DNA of 64,000 bases, taken from positions 1 through 64,000 of the forward strand of contig JAFUAF010000064.1 in assembly GCA_017460805.1 (NCBI GenBank), read 5' to 3'. The number at the start of each line of letters is the position of its first letter. Position 1 is the first letter of the stretch. The translations under genes and the position numbers were made by a program. Below, piece by piece: positions 44,375 through 52,739 of the stretch. The notes below the pieces were generated by a model that was not told the origin of the DNA, searched no databases, and worked only from the letters and a program-made list of their open reading frames with translations. The DNA comes from Bacillota bacterium (GTDB lineage Bacteria > Bacillota > Clostridia > Lachnospirales > CAG-274).

Positions 44375-45778
44375 TTATTTTTCTAAAATTTTACTCACAA
44401 GCTGTATATCATTTCTACTCTTTGCAAGTTCAATTAGTTCATCGGTAAAGCCATTGATGCTGAAAAGTATATACCAAACCTTACGATTATTTTTATTCCA
44501 TGTTACAGAATTTGATTTTTTTTCTAATTCTTTAAGAATATTTACTCCAACCTTGTCTTTCCAGTATTTACATTCACCAAGGATAAGATTTTTACCCTCT
44601 GAATCAACTGCTGCTATATCTATTTCTGTTTTAGAATCCCAATATCTGCCTATTTTTGTAAAATTGAAGGGCCAAGCCCCATTTACATTCAGTTCCCACA
44701 TTTTTTCTCTGCATATATCCTCATATACAAATGCTGCTTGATCAGACACAAAACCAGCTTTGATCTTATTCATAACTATTTCACGGTGACCACTTTCAAC
44801 AAAACTTAAATTGGGATAGACAAAAGCAAACCAAAATTTTATATAGTTATCCTTTATCTTGTAAAGCCCTTTTTTACTTTTTTCTGGGTTATCCTCTGTA
44901 ATAGGCACCTCTCTTTCAAGTATATCAAGGTCTATAAGCGTTTTAAGGTATTTAGTAAGGCTTGTAGCCTTCATTTCAAGCCTTGTAGCTATTTCTGATA
45001 ATTTACTGCTGCCTGATGCTATCGCCTTGATTATTGAGAAATAACTGCCTATTTCGGATACTTCCTGCTGTAAGAGAAAATGTGGCTCATCATAGAGATA
45101 GCTCGATGTATTCAATATATTTTCCTCAATAGCCTCGTATATATCTCCGCACTCTGTAAACGACTCAATATATTTCGGAACACCACCTGTAACAGCATAC
45201 ATCTCTACGAGTTCACGTTCAGTTTTATTTTTGAAAAAATGAGAATAGAACTTAAAAGGTATCTGTTTCAGCCTTATCTGTGCTGTTCTTCTGCCATAAA
45301 GAGGACTGCTGTAGGATAGTGTTTGAGATTCCATCATGGATATCAACGAACCACACAGGATGACCATGACCTGCTTATCTTTCAATATTTCTTCCCATAT
45401 TCTCTGAAAAACAGAGGGGAAAGCAGGATCTGATTTTCCTATATACTGAAACTCATCTATCACTATAACAGGTTTTGTCTCAAAGTTTGTGTTTATGATA
45501 GCCTTAAAAATCGCATCCCAGCTAAGTGAATTTGCTTCTAATAATAGCTCATTATTGATAAATTCTGATGTTCTGTTCTTGAAGTTTGTTCTGTTTTGCA
45601 GTTCCGATTCTTCACTTGCAAGAAAGAATAAAGCTTTTTTATCCCTAATAAACTCGGATATAAGCGTGGTCTTTCCAACTCTTCTTCGTCCATACAGTAT
45701 CACCAGTGATGAACCGCTTCTGTTATATTCTTTTTGTAAAGTTGATAATTCTTGTTTTCTATCTATAAACTCGGTCAT
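44375..45778 (-). CDS. Archaeal-type ATPase with DUF234 C-terminal domain
   Basis: The 467-residue protein has a P-loop ATPase N-terminal part (about 1-210) with YGRRRVGKTTLISEF (Walker A), VIVIDEFQY (Walker B) and ILCGSLISMM. A winged-helix region (about 265-320) and a DUF234 domain follow, with a nuclease-like DIAAVD...LILGECKYW block (about 395-430). The family is abundant in archaea and anaerobic bacteria on mobile or accessory DNA; its function is not established. AT-rich compared with its neighbours. The start at 45778 is used because AAAGGGGTGAT precedes it. It lies inside the decayed island between tRNA-Thr and the integrase tail. Confidence 0.85.
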   Translation of the reverse strand: MTEFIDRKQELSTLQKEYNRSGSSLVILYGRRRVGKTTLISEFIRDKKALFFLASEESELQNRTNFKNRTSEFINNELLLEANSLSWDAIFKAIINTNFETKPVIVIDEFQYIGKSDPAFPSVFQRIWEEILKDKQVMVILCGSLISMMESQTLSYSSPLYGRRTAQIRLKQIPFKFYSHFFKNKTERELVEMYAVTGGVPKYIESFTECGDIYEAIEENILNTSSYLYDEPHFLLQQEVSEIGSYFSIIKAIASGSSKLSEIATRLEMKATSLTKYLKTLIDLDILEREVPITEDNPEKSKKGLYKIKDNYIKFWFAFVYPNLSFVESGHREIVMNKIKAGFVSDQAAFVYEDICREKMWELNVNGAWPFNFTKIGRYWDSKTEIDIAAVDSEGKNLILGECKYWKDKVGVNILKELEKKSNSVTWNKNNRKVWYILFSINGFTDELIELAKSRNDIQLVSKILEK

Positions 45779-45948
45779 ATAAATCACCCCTTTATAATTA
45801 CACTCCACGAAATCAAAGATTTCGTGTCGTTGAATAGGGACGAGCCTAAAAAGTAAACTTTTTATTCTCTTACCTATTCATATTATACCTCAAATTATTA
45901 TAATTTCAAGTATAATATTGATTTATTTCAAAAAATATCCCATCTTTT

Positions 45949-46140
45949 TTAGACAGGATATTTTCTATTATTTGCTATTTTACCTTTATGGATATTAAAC
46001 ATCTCTTCCATTTTATTTGCTGCTGTTTCATCAGCTTTTCTGAAAGCATGGCTATAGACCTGAAGAGTTACATTTGGGGTACTATGTCCTAAACGTAATG
46101 CAACTGTTCTTACATCTGTACAATGGCAGTTGTAAAATAT
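45949..46140 (-). pseudogene. C-terminal remnant of a tyrosine integrase
   Basis: On the minus strand the frame reads TDVRTVALRLGHSTPNVTLQ, then VYSHAFRKADETAANKMEEM and a stop at 45949. This is the end of a phage/ICE integrase: the histidine in LGH and the catalytic tyrosine in VYSH are both visible. The rest of the gene is missing; the frame becomes unrelated upstream of about 46119 and runs into repeat C. With tRNA-Thr at 44127 it marks an old integrated element. Confidence 0.82.
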
Positions 46141-46156
46141 ACCTTTTATAAGTTAT

Positions 46157-46259
46157 CGTGAACGTCAAAAATATTTAGACGTTCACGATATGATGGGGCT
46201 CATAAATAATCAGCCTTAAGCGAGCTTAAGTCCGATTATTTAATTCGCTTACTATAAAA
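46157..46259 (+). repeat. Structured repeat family C, copy 1
   Basis: Starts with the hairpin CGTGAACGTC / GACGTTCACG, continues GGGGCTCATAAATAATC, an inner hairpin CTTAAGCGAGCTTAAG, and ends CGATTATTTAATTCGC then TTACTATAAAA. The copy at 55633-55734 is the same with paired changes in both stems. The AAATAATC / GATTATTT arms also pair. It cuts off the 5' end of the following dockerin gene remnant. Confidence 0.85.
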
Positions 46260-46262
46260 TAT

Positions 46263-46748
46263 GAAAAAATACCTTTTGATACCAAAAATACCGACACATC
46301 GTTAAACGGCGAACTGCGGCTTTCGACAGAAGCTATTGAAGCTATATGCGGCGATAACGATGAACTTGCGGAGAGTTTTCTTTTAGAAGATTATGCTTTT
46401 CTTTGGTATGCAGACGGGAAACTTATAAAAACAATAGCAGAGCCAACGGGTTCGAGCATAAAAATGGATTACAGTTATTCGGGAAAAACGATCTATGCGG
46501 TGTTGAGTATTGCAAATCAGTTTATTTACAGTGAAGAATTGGTAATACCGACTATCATTATAAAGGGCGATATAGACCGTGACCAAAAAGTAACCGACAA
46601 AGATGCGGTATTGCTGCTTAAATACATAAGCGGCACATACACATTGACCGAAAACCAAAAGTCAGCCGCAAAAGTAACCGACAGCGCAAAGTCGGAACCC
46701 GATATGCTTGATGTTATATGGATATTAAATAATAAGACAGCCGCTTGA
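46263..46748 (+). pseudogene. 5'-truncated dockerin-protein remnant
   Basis: The frame is open from inside repeat C and reads EKIPFDTKNTDTSLNGELRL and onward, giving about 100 residues of unassigned beta-rich sequence. A dockerin follows (about the last 65 residues: GDIDRDQKVTDKDAVLLLKY and a degenerate second half ending MLDVIWILNNKTAA). No start codon with a ribosome site is found before the internal ATG at 46464, and the upstream part of the gene is replaced by repeat C. It is probably the tail of a former cellulosomal enzyme or structural protein. A terminator follows. Confidence 0.75.
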
Positions 46749-46776
46749 TTTTGGCTGATAAAGAGGATACAATAAG

Positions 46777-46803
46777 AAAAGGACAGCAACCGCTGTCCTT
46801 TTC
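46777..46803 (+). terminator. Terminator after the dockerin remnant
   Basis: AAAAGGACAGC / GCTGTCCTTTT with a 4-base loop. Confidence 0.9.
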
Positions 46804-46811
46804 TATGTCTT

Positions 46812-46845
46812 GGGCGGCATGACAGAAAGTGCCGCCTGTTTTTTT
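46812..46845 (+). terminator. Second terminator in tandem
   Basis: GGCGGCA / TGCCGCC with a 10-base loop and a T run. Confidence 0.8.
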
Positions 46846-46912
46846 GAACATTGTATTTTAAGCTTTTTTGCTGTATCTGTTTGGGTGATTGCTTTTGAAA
46901 CAGCGGAGAGTA

Positions 46913-46941
46913 TTGATTTTATCGGCGTTTTATGGTATAGT
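46913..46941 (+). promoter_or_regulatory. Promoter of addB
   Basis: TTGATT (46913-46918) and TATAGT (46936-46941) have a 17-base spacer. Confidence 0.65.
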
Positions 46942-46973
46942 TAAACAAAACGGCAGGTTCGGGAGGTGAAAGT

Positions 46974-49900
46974 ATGGCGTTGAGATTTATAATAGGCGGC
47001 TGCGGCAGCGGCAAGACCTGCGAATGTGTAAAGAGAATAGAAGAGCTTGAAAAAACGGCCGACAATATCATATACATCGTACCGCAGCAATTTACGCTCG
47101 AAACGGAAAATATGCTGCTTGCGAAAAAGGGCGCTATAATGAAGACCCGCGTGCTGAGTTTTCACAGGCTTGCACACGTTGTTATGAATGCGGCAGATAC
47201 GCACAAACCCGTGCTTTCCGCACTTGGCAGGGCATTTCTTGTGCGCAGGGTGGTGCACGAAAACAGGGATAAGCTTGCCTATTTTTCAAAAGTTATAGGC
47301 AGGCAGGGATTTCTTGACAGCCTTGTGAATATACTGACCGAATTTTACCAGTATTCGGTTACGCCCGAAATGCTTAAAAATGCCGCAGACAAGCTGGACG
47401 GCAATGACAGCCTTAAACTGAAATTAAACGATCTTTATATAATTTATTCCGCCTACCGCGAGCGGGTATCAACTCAGTATGCGGCGGCGGAAGAGACCCT
47501 TGACATACTTGCAAAGGACATTGAAAAGTCCGATTATATCAAAAATGCGCATATTTTTATTGACGGCATAGACTATTTTATTCCGCAGGAATACGAGGTC
47601 ATCCGCCGGCTTATGCTGTATGCGAAAGATGTATATATCACCGTTTGCGGCGAGTTTAAGGATGCGTCGAAAACATCAAAATTCGACCCGTTTTACGAGC
47701 AGAAGCGAACAGTCACAAAACTCAGCCAAACGGCGGCGGAGTCGGGCATAAAAATCGAGCCCGCCATATATCTGCACGGCTGTGCGCGTCACAGCACTCA
47801 TGCGGATATGCAGCATCTTGCGAAAAATTATTTTAAGACCCGCCCCGATATTTTTGACGGCGTACCCGAAAATATCGGGCTTGCCTGTGCAAACGATCAG
47901 GACAGCGAGCTTGAATATGTGTGCCGCATGATAAATTCACTTGTGCATGACGGCGATATGCGCTATGACGATATAGCCGTTATAATAGACAAGTCGGCCG
48001 AACAGGCAGTCAAAAACAAATTTACTTCCTATAATATACCTGTTTTTATCGACAACAGCCGTCCCGTGGCGGCTCATCCTCTGACGGAGTATGTGCTTGC
48101 GGTGTTGGATATCCTTTGCCGCGGCGTGAATACAAAGCGTATGCTGCGTTTTGCGAAAAGTATGTTTTCGCCCGCCGACCCCGAGGATGTATTCTATCTT
48201 GAAAACTATGTGATAAAAAACGGCATAGACGGCTCTGCCTGGCGCAGAAAAAGCTGGGACTGGGGCTTTTCCGAAAATGAGGAAAGCGAGGATAAGGCCA
48301 TAATAAATGCCGCAAAGGACGATTTGACAGACAGCCTTGACAAAATAAAAATAAGCCGCGGCAAGACCTATGCGGCAAGCTATATAATAACCGAACTTTA
48401 TAAATTTCTTGTTGATACGGGTGCGGACAAAACGCTTGAAGAAATGATAAAAGCCGCCGAAGAAGAGGGTGACAACAACGCTTTTCGTCAGCACAGCCGC
48501 ATCTGGGACGAACTGAAAACGATATTTGAGACCCTTGAAAGCATAGCCGACCGCGAATTTGATATTCTAACCTTTACCGAGGTGTTCAAGGCGGGGCTTG
48601 ATATGTGCGGAATAAGCATAATCCCGCCCGCTCAGGACAATGTGGTCATAGGCGATATAGACCGAACCCGTCTGCCCGAGGTAAAGGCGGTTTTTATACT
48701 TGGCGCAAACGAGGGCGTTATACCGCCTTTTATGGACGATATAGGCCTGCTTGCCGACAGGGAGAGGACAAAACTGGGCGAAGAATTTTTTGAGGTGGCG
48801 GCGGACAATACCCGCAAGATAAATATGATAGACCTTAATATCTATTCGCTTATGCTAAAGCCCACAAAGACGCTGTATATCAGCCGTTCGCTGACAAGCG
48901 GCGGCAAAAGGGCTTCGCGTTCGCCCGTTATTTCAAGGCTTTTGAAAATTTTCCCGAAACTGGAGGAAAAGCCTGTCGAAAATAACGGTATACCGCCTGC
49001 GCCCCGTCCTGCGTTTGAAAAAATGCTGGATGATATAAGGGAAATGGGCCGAGGACTTGATATTTCCGCAGAAACGGCGGGGGAATATGCGTGGTTTGCC
49101 GCCGACGAGAGGTATTCGCGCGATGTTTCTATGCTTAAAAAAGTGGCTTTTGACGAGCTGTCACAGCGGGAAAACACAAACCTTACGCTTAACGAAGCGG
49201 AGCTTAAAAAACTCTATAATGACGAGGTATACGGAAGTGTCAGCTGTCTTGAAAGCTATGCAAAATGCCCGTTTGCATACTTTTTACGCTACGGCCTTAA
49301 AATACGCGACAGAGACCGATACGGTTTTGATATGTTAAGGCTCGGCAACCTTTTCCACGGCGTTCTGGAGGACTTTTCAAACGGTGTGAAAGAGGACGGC
49401 AGGGATTGGCGCACCCTTGAGCGCGGGGAGATACGCGAGAGGGTGGAAAAATGTGTGGACGGCATAGTGCCCGAGGCTTTTAACGATATAATGGCAGCCG
49501 ATCCGCAGTTTGTGCACACCATAGGCCGCGTGAAAGATATAATGGACAGGAGCATAGGCGCGCTGTGTACCCATGTGCGCGCGGGCAGGTTCGACCCTTC
49601 GGCTTTTGAAACGGAATTCGGCATAGGCAAGGAACTTGCACCAATAGTTTTTGAACTTGAAAACGGCAAAAAAATCGTGCTTAACGGCAAGATAGACCGC
49701 GTGGACATAATGTCCGTGGACAGCAAAGATTATGTAAAAATAATCGACTACAAGTCGAGCAATCACGAATTCAGCGCGGAAGAACTGTATTACGGTCTTC
49801 AGCTTCAGCTTTTATTGTATATGGACAGCTATATTGCGGCCTTTAAGCCGAAGGACGGCAAAAATCTGCTCCCGGGCGGTGTTTTCTATTTTAAGGTGTC

Positions 49901-50285
49901 AAACCCCATGGTAGAGGAAAACGGCGGCGGAGATGTGGAAAAACTGGTGCTTGAACAGTACGATATGAACGGTCTGGTGCTGGATGACGAAAGTCTGCTT
50001 GACGGCATAGGCGAAAGGGTGAAAAAGGGCAGGGGCGAGAAGATAGAGACCCTTGCGGGCGTAAAAAAGGTCGGCGGCGAAGATTTTGAAAAACTGTGCA
50101 GGGATGCCGAAAAAATAGCCGTAATGCTCGGAAAGGGCATACTTGGCGGAAATGTGGACATAAATCCGTCAAAATGCGGCGGCAAAACAGGCTGTGACTA
50201 TTGCCCCTATGCTTCGGTATGCAGGTTTGAGATGCGCGAAAATACGCATTATCGGGAAACGCCCGTTGATACCGACGAACAATAA
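46974..50285 (+). CDS. addB: AddB subunit of the AddAB helicase-nuclease
   Basis: AddAB resects double-strand breaks up to Chi sites for RecA repair. AddB (1103 residues) has the Walker A-like FIIGGCGSGKTCECV, the helicase-like core and a C-terminal nuclease with GKIDRVDIM and IIDYKSSNHE. The four cysteines of the iron-sulfur staple are seen: KCPFAYFL, and GCDYCPYASVC near the end (C-x2-C-x5-C). The start follows GGGAGGTGAAAG. addA, which normally follows directly, is not next: tRNA genes and cbiL are. So addA must lie elsewhere, or the pair was separated. Confidence 0.93.
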   Translation: MALRFIIGGCGSGKTCECVKRIEELEKTADNIIYIVPQQFTLETENMLLAKKGAIMKTRVLSFHRLAHVVMNAADTHKPVLSALGRAFLVRRVVHENRDKLAYFSKVIGRQGFLDSLVNILTEFYQYSVTPEMLKNAADKLDGNDSLKLKLNDLYIIYSAYRERVSTQYAAAEETLDILAKDIEKSDYIKNAHIFIDGIDYFIPQEYEVIRRLMLYAKDVYITVCGEFKDASKTSKFDPFYEQKRTVTKLSQTAAESGIKIEPAIYLHGCARHSTHADMQHLAKNYFKTRPDIFDGVPENIGLACANDQDSELEYVCRMINSLVHDGDMRYDDIAVIIDKSAEQAVKNKFTSYNIPVFIDNSRPVAAHPLTEYVLAVLDILCRGVNTKRMLRFAKSMFSPADPEDVFYLENYVIKNGIDGSAWRRKSWDWGFSENEESEDKAIINAAKDDLTDSLDKIKISRGKTYAASYIITELYKFLVDTGADKTLEEMIKAAEEEGDNNAFRQHSRIWDELKTIFETLESIADREFDILTFTEVFKAGLDMCGISIIPPAQDNVVIGDIDRTRLPEVKAVFILGANEGVIPPFMDDIGLLADRERTKLGEEFFEVAADNTRKINMIDLNIYSLMLKPTKTLYISRSLTSGGKRASRSPVISRLLKIFPKLEEKPVENNGIPPAPRPAFEKMLDDIREMGRGLDISAETAGEYAWFAADERYSRDVSMLKKVAFDELSQRENTNLTLNEAELKKLYNDEVYGSVSCLESYAKCPFAYFLRYGLKIRDRDRYGFDMLRLGNLFHGVLEDFSNGVKEDGRDWRTLERGEIRERVEKCVDGIVPEAFNDIMAADPQFVHTIGRVKDIMDRSIGALCTHVRAGRFDPSAFETEFGIGKELAPIVFELENGKKIVLNGKIDRVDIMSVDSKDYVKIIDYKSSNHEFSAEELYYGLQLQLLLYMDSYIAAFKPKDGKNLLPGGVFYFKVSNPMVEENGGGDVEKLVLEQYDMNGLVLDDESLLDGIGERVKKGRGEKIETLAGVKKVGGEDFEKLCRDAEKIAVMLGKGILGGNVDINPSKCGGKTGCDYCPYASVCRFEMRENTHYRETPVDTDEQ

Positions 50286-50317
50286 AATTTTTTGAGTAAA
50301 TTTTTTTAAAAAAACTC

Positions 50318-50346
50318 TTGACAGAAACTCTTTAATGTGCTATTAT
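50318..50346 (+). promoter_or_regulatory. Promoter of the tRNA-Asn/Glu/Cys cluster
   Basis: TTGACA (50318-50323) and TATTAT (50341-50346) have a 17-base spacer. Confidence 0.85.
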
Positions 50347-50384
50347 GATATAGCTGTGATGCGGTATTACAGCTATATCAATAT

Positions 50385-50456
50385 TCCTCGATAGCTCAGC
50401 GGTAGAGCACTCGGCTGTTAACCGATAGGTCGTAGGTTCGAATCCTACTCGGGGAG
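50385..50456 (+). tRNA. tRNA-Asn (GTT)
   Basis: A 72-nt cloverleaf with acceptor TCCTCGA/TCGGGGA, anticodon loop CTGTTAA (GTT) and discriminator G. Five bases before tRNA-Glu. Confidence 0.96.
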
Positions 50457-50461
50457 TTTAT

Positions 50462-50533
50462 GGCCCGTTGGTCAAGCGGTTAAGACGTGGCCCTCTCACG
50501 GCTAAAACGGGGGTTCGATTCCCCCACGGGTCA
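50462..50533 (+). tRNA. tRNA-Glu (CTC)
   Basis: A 72-nt cloverleaf with acceptor GGCCCGT/ACGGGTC, anticodon stem TGGCC/GGCTA with loop CTCTCAC (CTC). It reads GAG; the more general TTC species is not in the window. Confidence 0.94.
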
Positions 50534-50586
50534 TTTTTTTAAGAACTTCGGTTTTCCGAATGTTCTTTAATTTTTTAACTTAATAC

Positions 50587-50658
50587 GGCGACATAGCCAA
50601 GTGGCTAAGGCGTGGGACTGCAACTCCCTGATCCCCGGTTCGAGTCCGGGTGTCGCCT
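50587..50658 (+). tRNA. tRNA-Cys (GCA)
   Basis: A 72-nt cloverleaf with acceptor GGCGACA/TGTCGCC, anticodon loop CTGCAAC (GCA) and T-loop GGTTCGAGTCC. Confidence 0.95.
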
Positions 50659-50721
50659 TAGAAAAGGGACTTCCGTCAGGGGGTCTTTTTTCGTTTTACA
50701 AACTTTTCGGAGGTAAGGTAT

Positions 50722-51405
50722 ATGGCAAAACTTTACGGTGTGGGCGTAGGTCCCGGGGACAGCGAACTTATGACATTAAAGGCGGTAAGAATACTTGAAA
50801 GTGCGGATGCCGTGGCTGTGCCCGTTACGGGGAAGGGCGCACAAACGGCTTTTGACATAGCAAAAGAATATATAGACAAAAACAAGGTCATGGAGTGCCT
50901 TATACCCATGACGAGGGATAAAGCTTTGCTTGATGCGGCTTACGCCAAAGTGATAAAAGACATAGAAGAACAGCTTTCGGCGGGCAAAAGTGTGGCTTTT
51001 ATAACACTCGGCGACCCTGCGGTCTATTCCACTTATACCCGAATAGGCGCAGCCGTCGCAAAAGACGGGTTTGAAACGGAGATGATACCCGCCGTGACAA
51101 GTTTCTGTGCGGCCGCCGCAAAATTCAATATGCCGCTTTGCGAGAACAGAGAGCCGCTTTTTGTCATTCCTGCAGAGTGCGCGGATATTTCAAGCCTGCT
51201 TGCCCTTGACGGCAAAAAGGCAATAATGAAAGCGGGCGGCAGGCTTGGCGAAATAAAGGCGCTTCTTGCTGAAAACGGCCTGCTTGATACCGCAAAAATG
51301 GCGGAAAAATGCGGTATGGACGGGGAAGTGCTGTACAACGGCCTTTCGGCTGCCGATGAGAAGAAAAGCTATTTTTCGGTTATTATTGCGGGAAATGAAC
51401 AATAA
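50722..51405 (+). CDS. cbiL: Precorrin-2/cobalt-precorrin-2 C20-methyltransferase
   Basis: This SAM-dependent enzyme methylates C20 in corrin ring synthesis (cobalamin pathway). The 227-residue protein starts KLYGVGVGPGDSELMTLKAV and has ITLGDPAVYSTYTRIG, the signatures of the family. CbiL in the anaerobic pathway is the likely role in this organism. GGAGGTAAGG precedes the start. No other cob/cbi genes are near, so it sits apart from the rest of the pathway. Confidence 0.9.
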   Translation: MAKLYGVGVGPGDSELMTLKAVRILESADAVAVPVTGKGAQTAFDIAKEYIDKNKVMECLIPMTRDKALLDAAYAKVIKDIEEQLSAGKSVAFITLGDPAVYSTYTRIGAAVAKDGFETEMIPAVTSFCAAAAKFNMPLCENREPLFVIPAECADISSLLALDGKKAIMKAGGRLGEIKALLAENGLLDTAKMAEKCGMDGEVLYNGLSAADEKKSYFSVIIAGNEQ

Positions 51406-51505
51406 AATTCCCGTATTCGGAAATATATTCCGTTAAAAACCACAAAATTAAGGCAAAAAGTTATCAAACCGTAACAAAGAATTTACAAAAAATATACAAA
51501 ATCCC

Positions 51506-51534
51506 TTGATAAAATTTGCTTTTGCCTTTATAAT
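51506..51534 (+). promoter_or_regulatory. Promoter of the SGNH-GH5-trpB2 unit
   Basis: TTGATA (51506-51511) and TATAAT (51529-51534) have a 17-base spacer, about 48 bases before the start codon. Confidence 0.8.
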
Positions 51535-51581
51535 AGATTATATATGGGTAAATTTAATGTTTTGTTTTGAGGAAATGGAAA

Positions 51582-52739
51582 ATGGAAAACGACAGGGAAA
51601 AAATCGTCATCCATCTTGCGGGAGACTCCCTTGTGCAGGGCTACAAGCAGGAGGAATTTATCGCAGGCTGGGGGCAATATCTTCAGTGGTTTTTTGACCC
51701 GGAACAAGTTGAAATAAAAAATTATGCCAAGGGCGGCAGAAGCTCCCGTTCGTTTATCAATGAGGGACGACTGGAGCAGATAAAGCGCGAGATAAAAAAA
51801 GGCGACTATCTTTTTATCCATTTTTGTCATAATGATGATGACACAAAAAAGAAAGATACGCTGCATAACCGCCTTACACCGCTTGGCAATCCCGATGAAA
51901 CGGGGCGTTTTCCCGTTGTTAAGGGGGAGCCTGTGCCTACGGATCTTATGCCTGCGGAGTTTTTTAACGAGCTGACAAAAAAAAGCCGTTATCTCGAACG
52001 CTCCGTTATAGAAGCGGCATATAATGCGCTTTCGCAGTACGGCGATTACTACTATCCCTACTCCGAAAACGGCGTAATGGGTACATTCAAGTGGTTTTTA
52101 TTGCAGTATGTGCGTGTCGCAAGGGCGGCAAAGGCCATACCCGTGCTTATAACACCGCCTCCGCGCGCATCTTTCAACCGTGACGACATACATATAAAAG
52201 ACGGCAGCGGACTGCACGGCGGCGACAATTTTGCTTATATACGCGCCATACGTCAGCTTGCAAAGGAAAGGGATGTGCTGATACTTGACACATTCAACGA
52301 GATGCGAAACGTGTTTGAGGCGCTCGGAAAGCGGGATGCGCATTATCTTACCGCAATAAAAAGCGGTGTTCTTTCGGGCGAGTGGCCGAAGGACTATATA
52401 AGAAGCGCGGACAACCCCGCAAGCGTGCAGGAAGATACGCATCTTAACAAATTCGGTGCTTTTCTTATGTCGGCAAGGCTTTGCGAGGATATGCTGATAT
52501 ATATCACGCACAATATCGCAAGAAATGCAACAGAGAGCTTTGCGCCGCTCAAAGATGCGATAAAGCTTGTGCCCGACGAATTTGTCGAAGCGCCCGAACC
52601 GCTTAAACACAGAAAAGAGGTATTCAACAAGTACTTCCGCTATGATGTTATGAACATAAATGCAAATAACAGACCCGCAAACGATGATTCGGCAGACGGG
52701 CAGACAAATGATGAAGATACACAGGGGGATGAGTTATGA
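51582..52739 (+). CDS. SGNH-hydrolase acetylesterase (CE12-like), no signal peptide
   Basis: The 385-residue protein has the SGNH blocks HLAGDSLVQGY (catalytic serine), YAKGGRSSRSF, FIHFCHNDDD and EDTHLNKFG (catalytic Asp/His). The layout resembles rhamnogalacturonan acetylesterases, which remove acetyl groups from pectin fragments. No signal peptide or anchor is present, so it should act in the cytoplasm on imported oligosaccharides. It overlaps the GH5 gene by 4 bases (ATGA). The start at 51582 is preferred over the TTG at 51567 because of the GAGGAA spacing. Confidence 0.82.
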   Translation: MENDREKIVIHLAGDSLVQGYKQEEFIAGWGQYLQWFFDPEQVEIKNYAKGGRSSRSFINEGRLEQIKREIKKGDYLFIHFCHNDDDTKKKDTLHNRLTPLGNPDETGRFPVVKGEPVPTDLMPAEFFNELTKKSRYLERSVIEAAYNALSQYGDYYYPYSENGVMGTFKWFLLQYVRVARAAKAIPVLITPPPRASFNRDDIHIKDGSGLHGGDNFAYIRAIRQLAKERDVLILDTFNEMRNVFEALGKRDAHYLTAIKSGVLSGEWPKDYIRSADNPASVQEDTHLNKFGAFLMSARLCEDMLIYITHNIARNATESFAPLKDAIKLVPDEFVEAPEPLKHRKEVFNKYFRYDVMNINANNRPANDDSADGQTNDEDTQGDEL

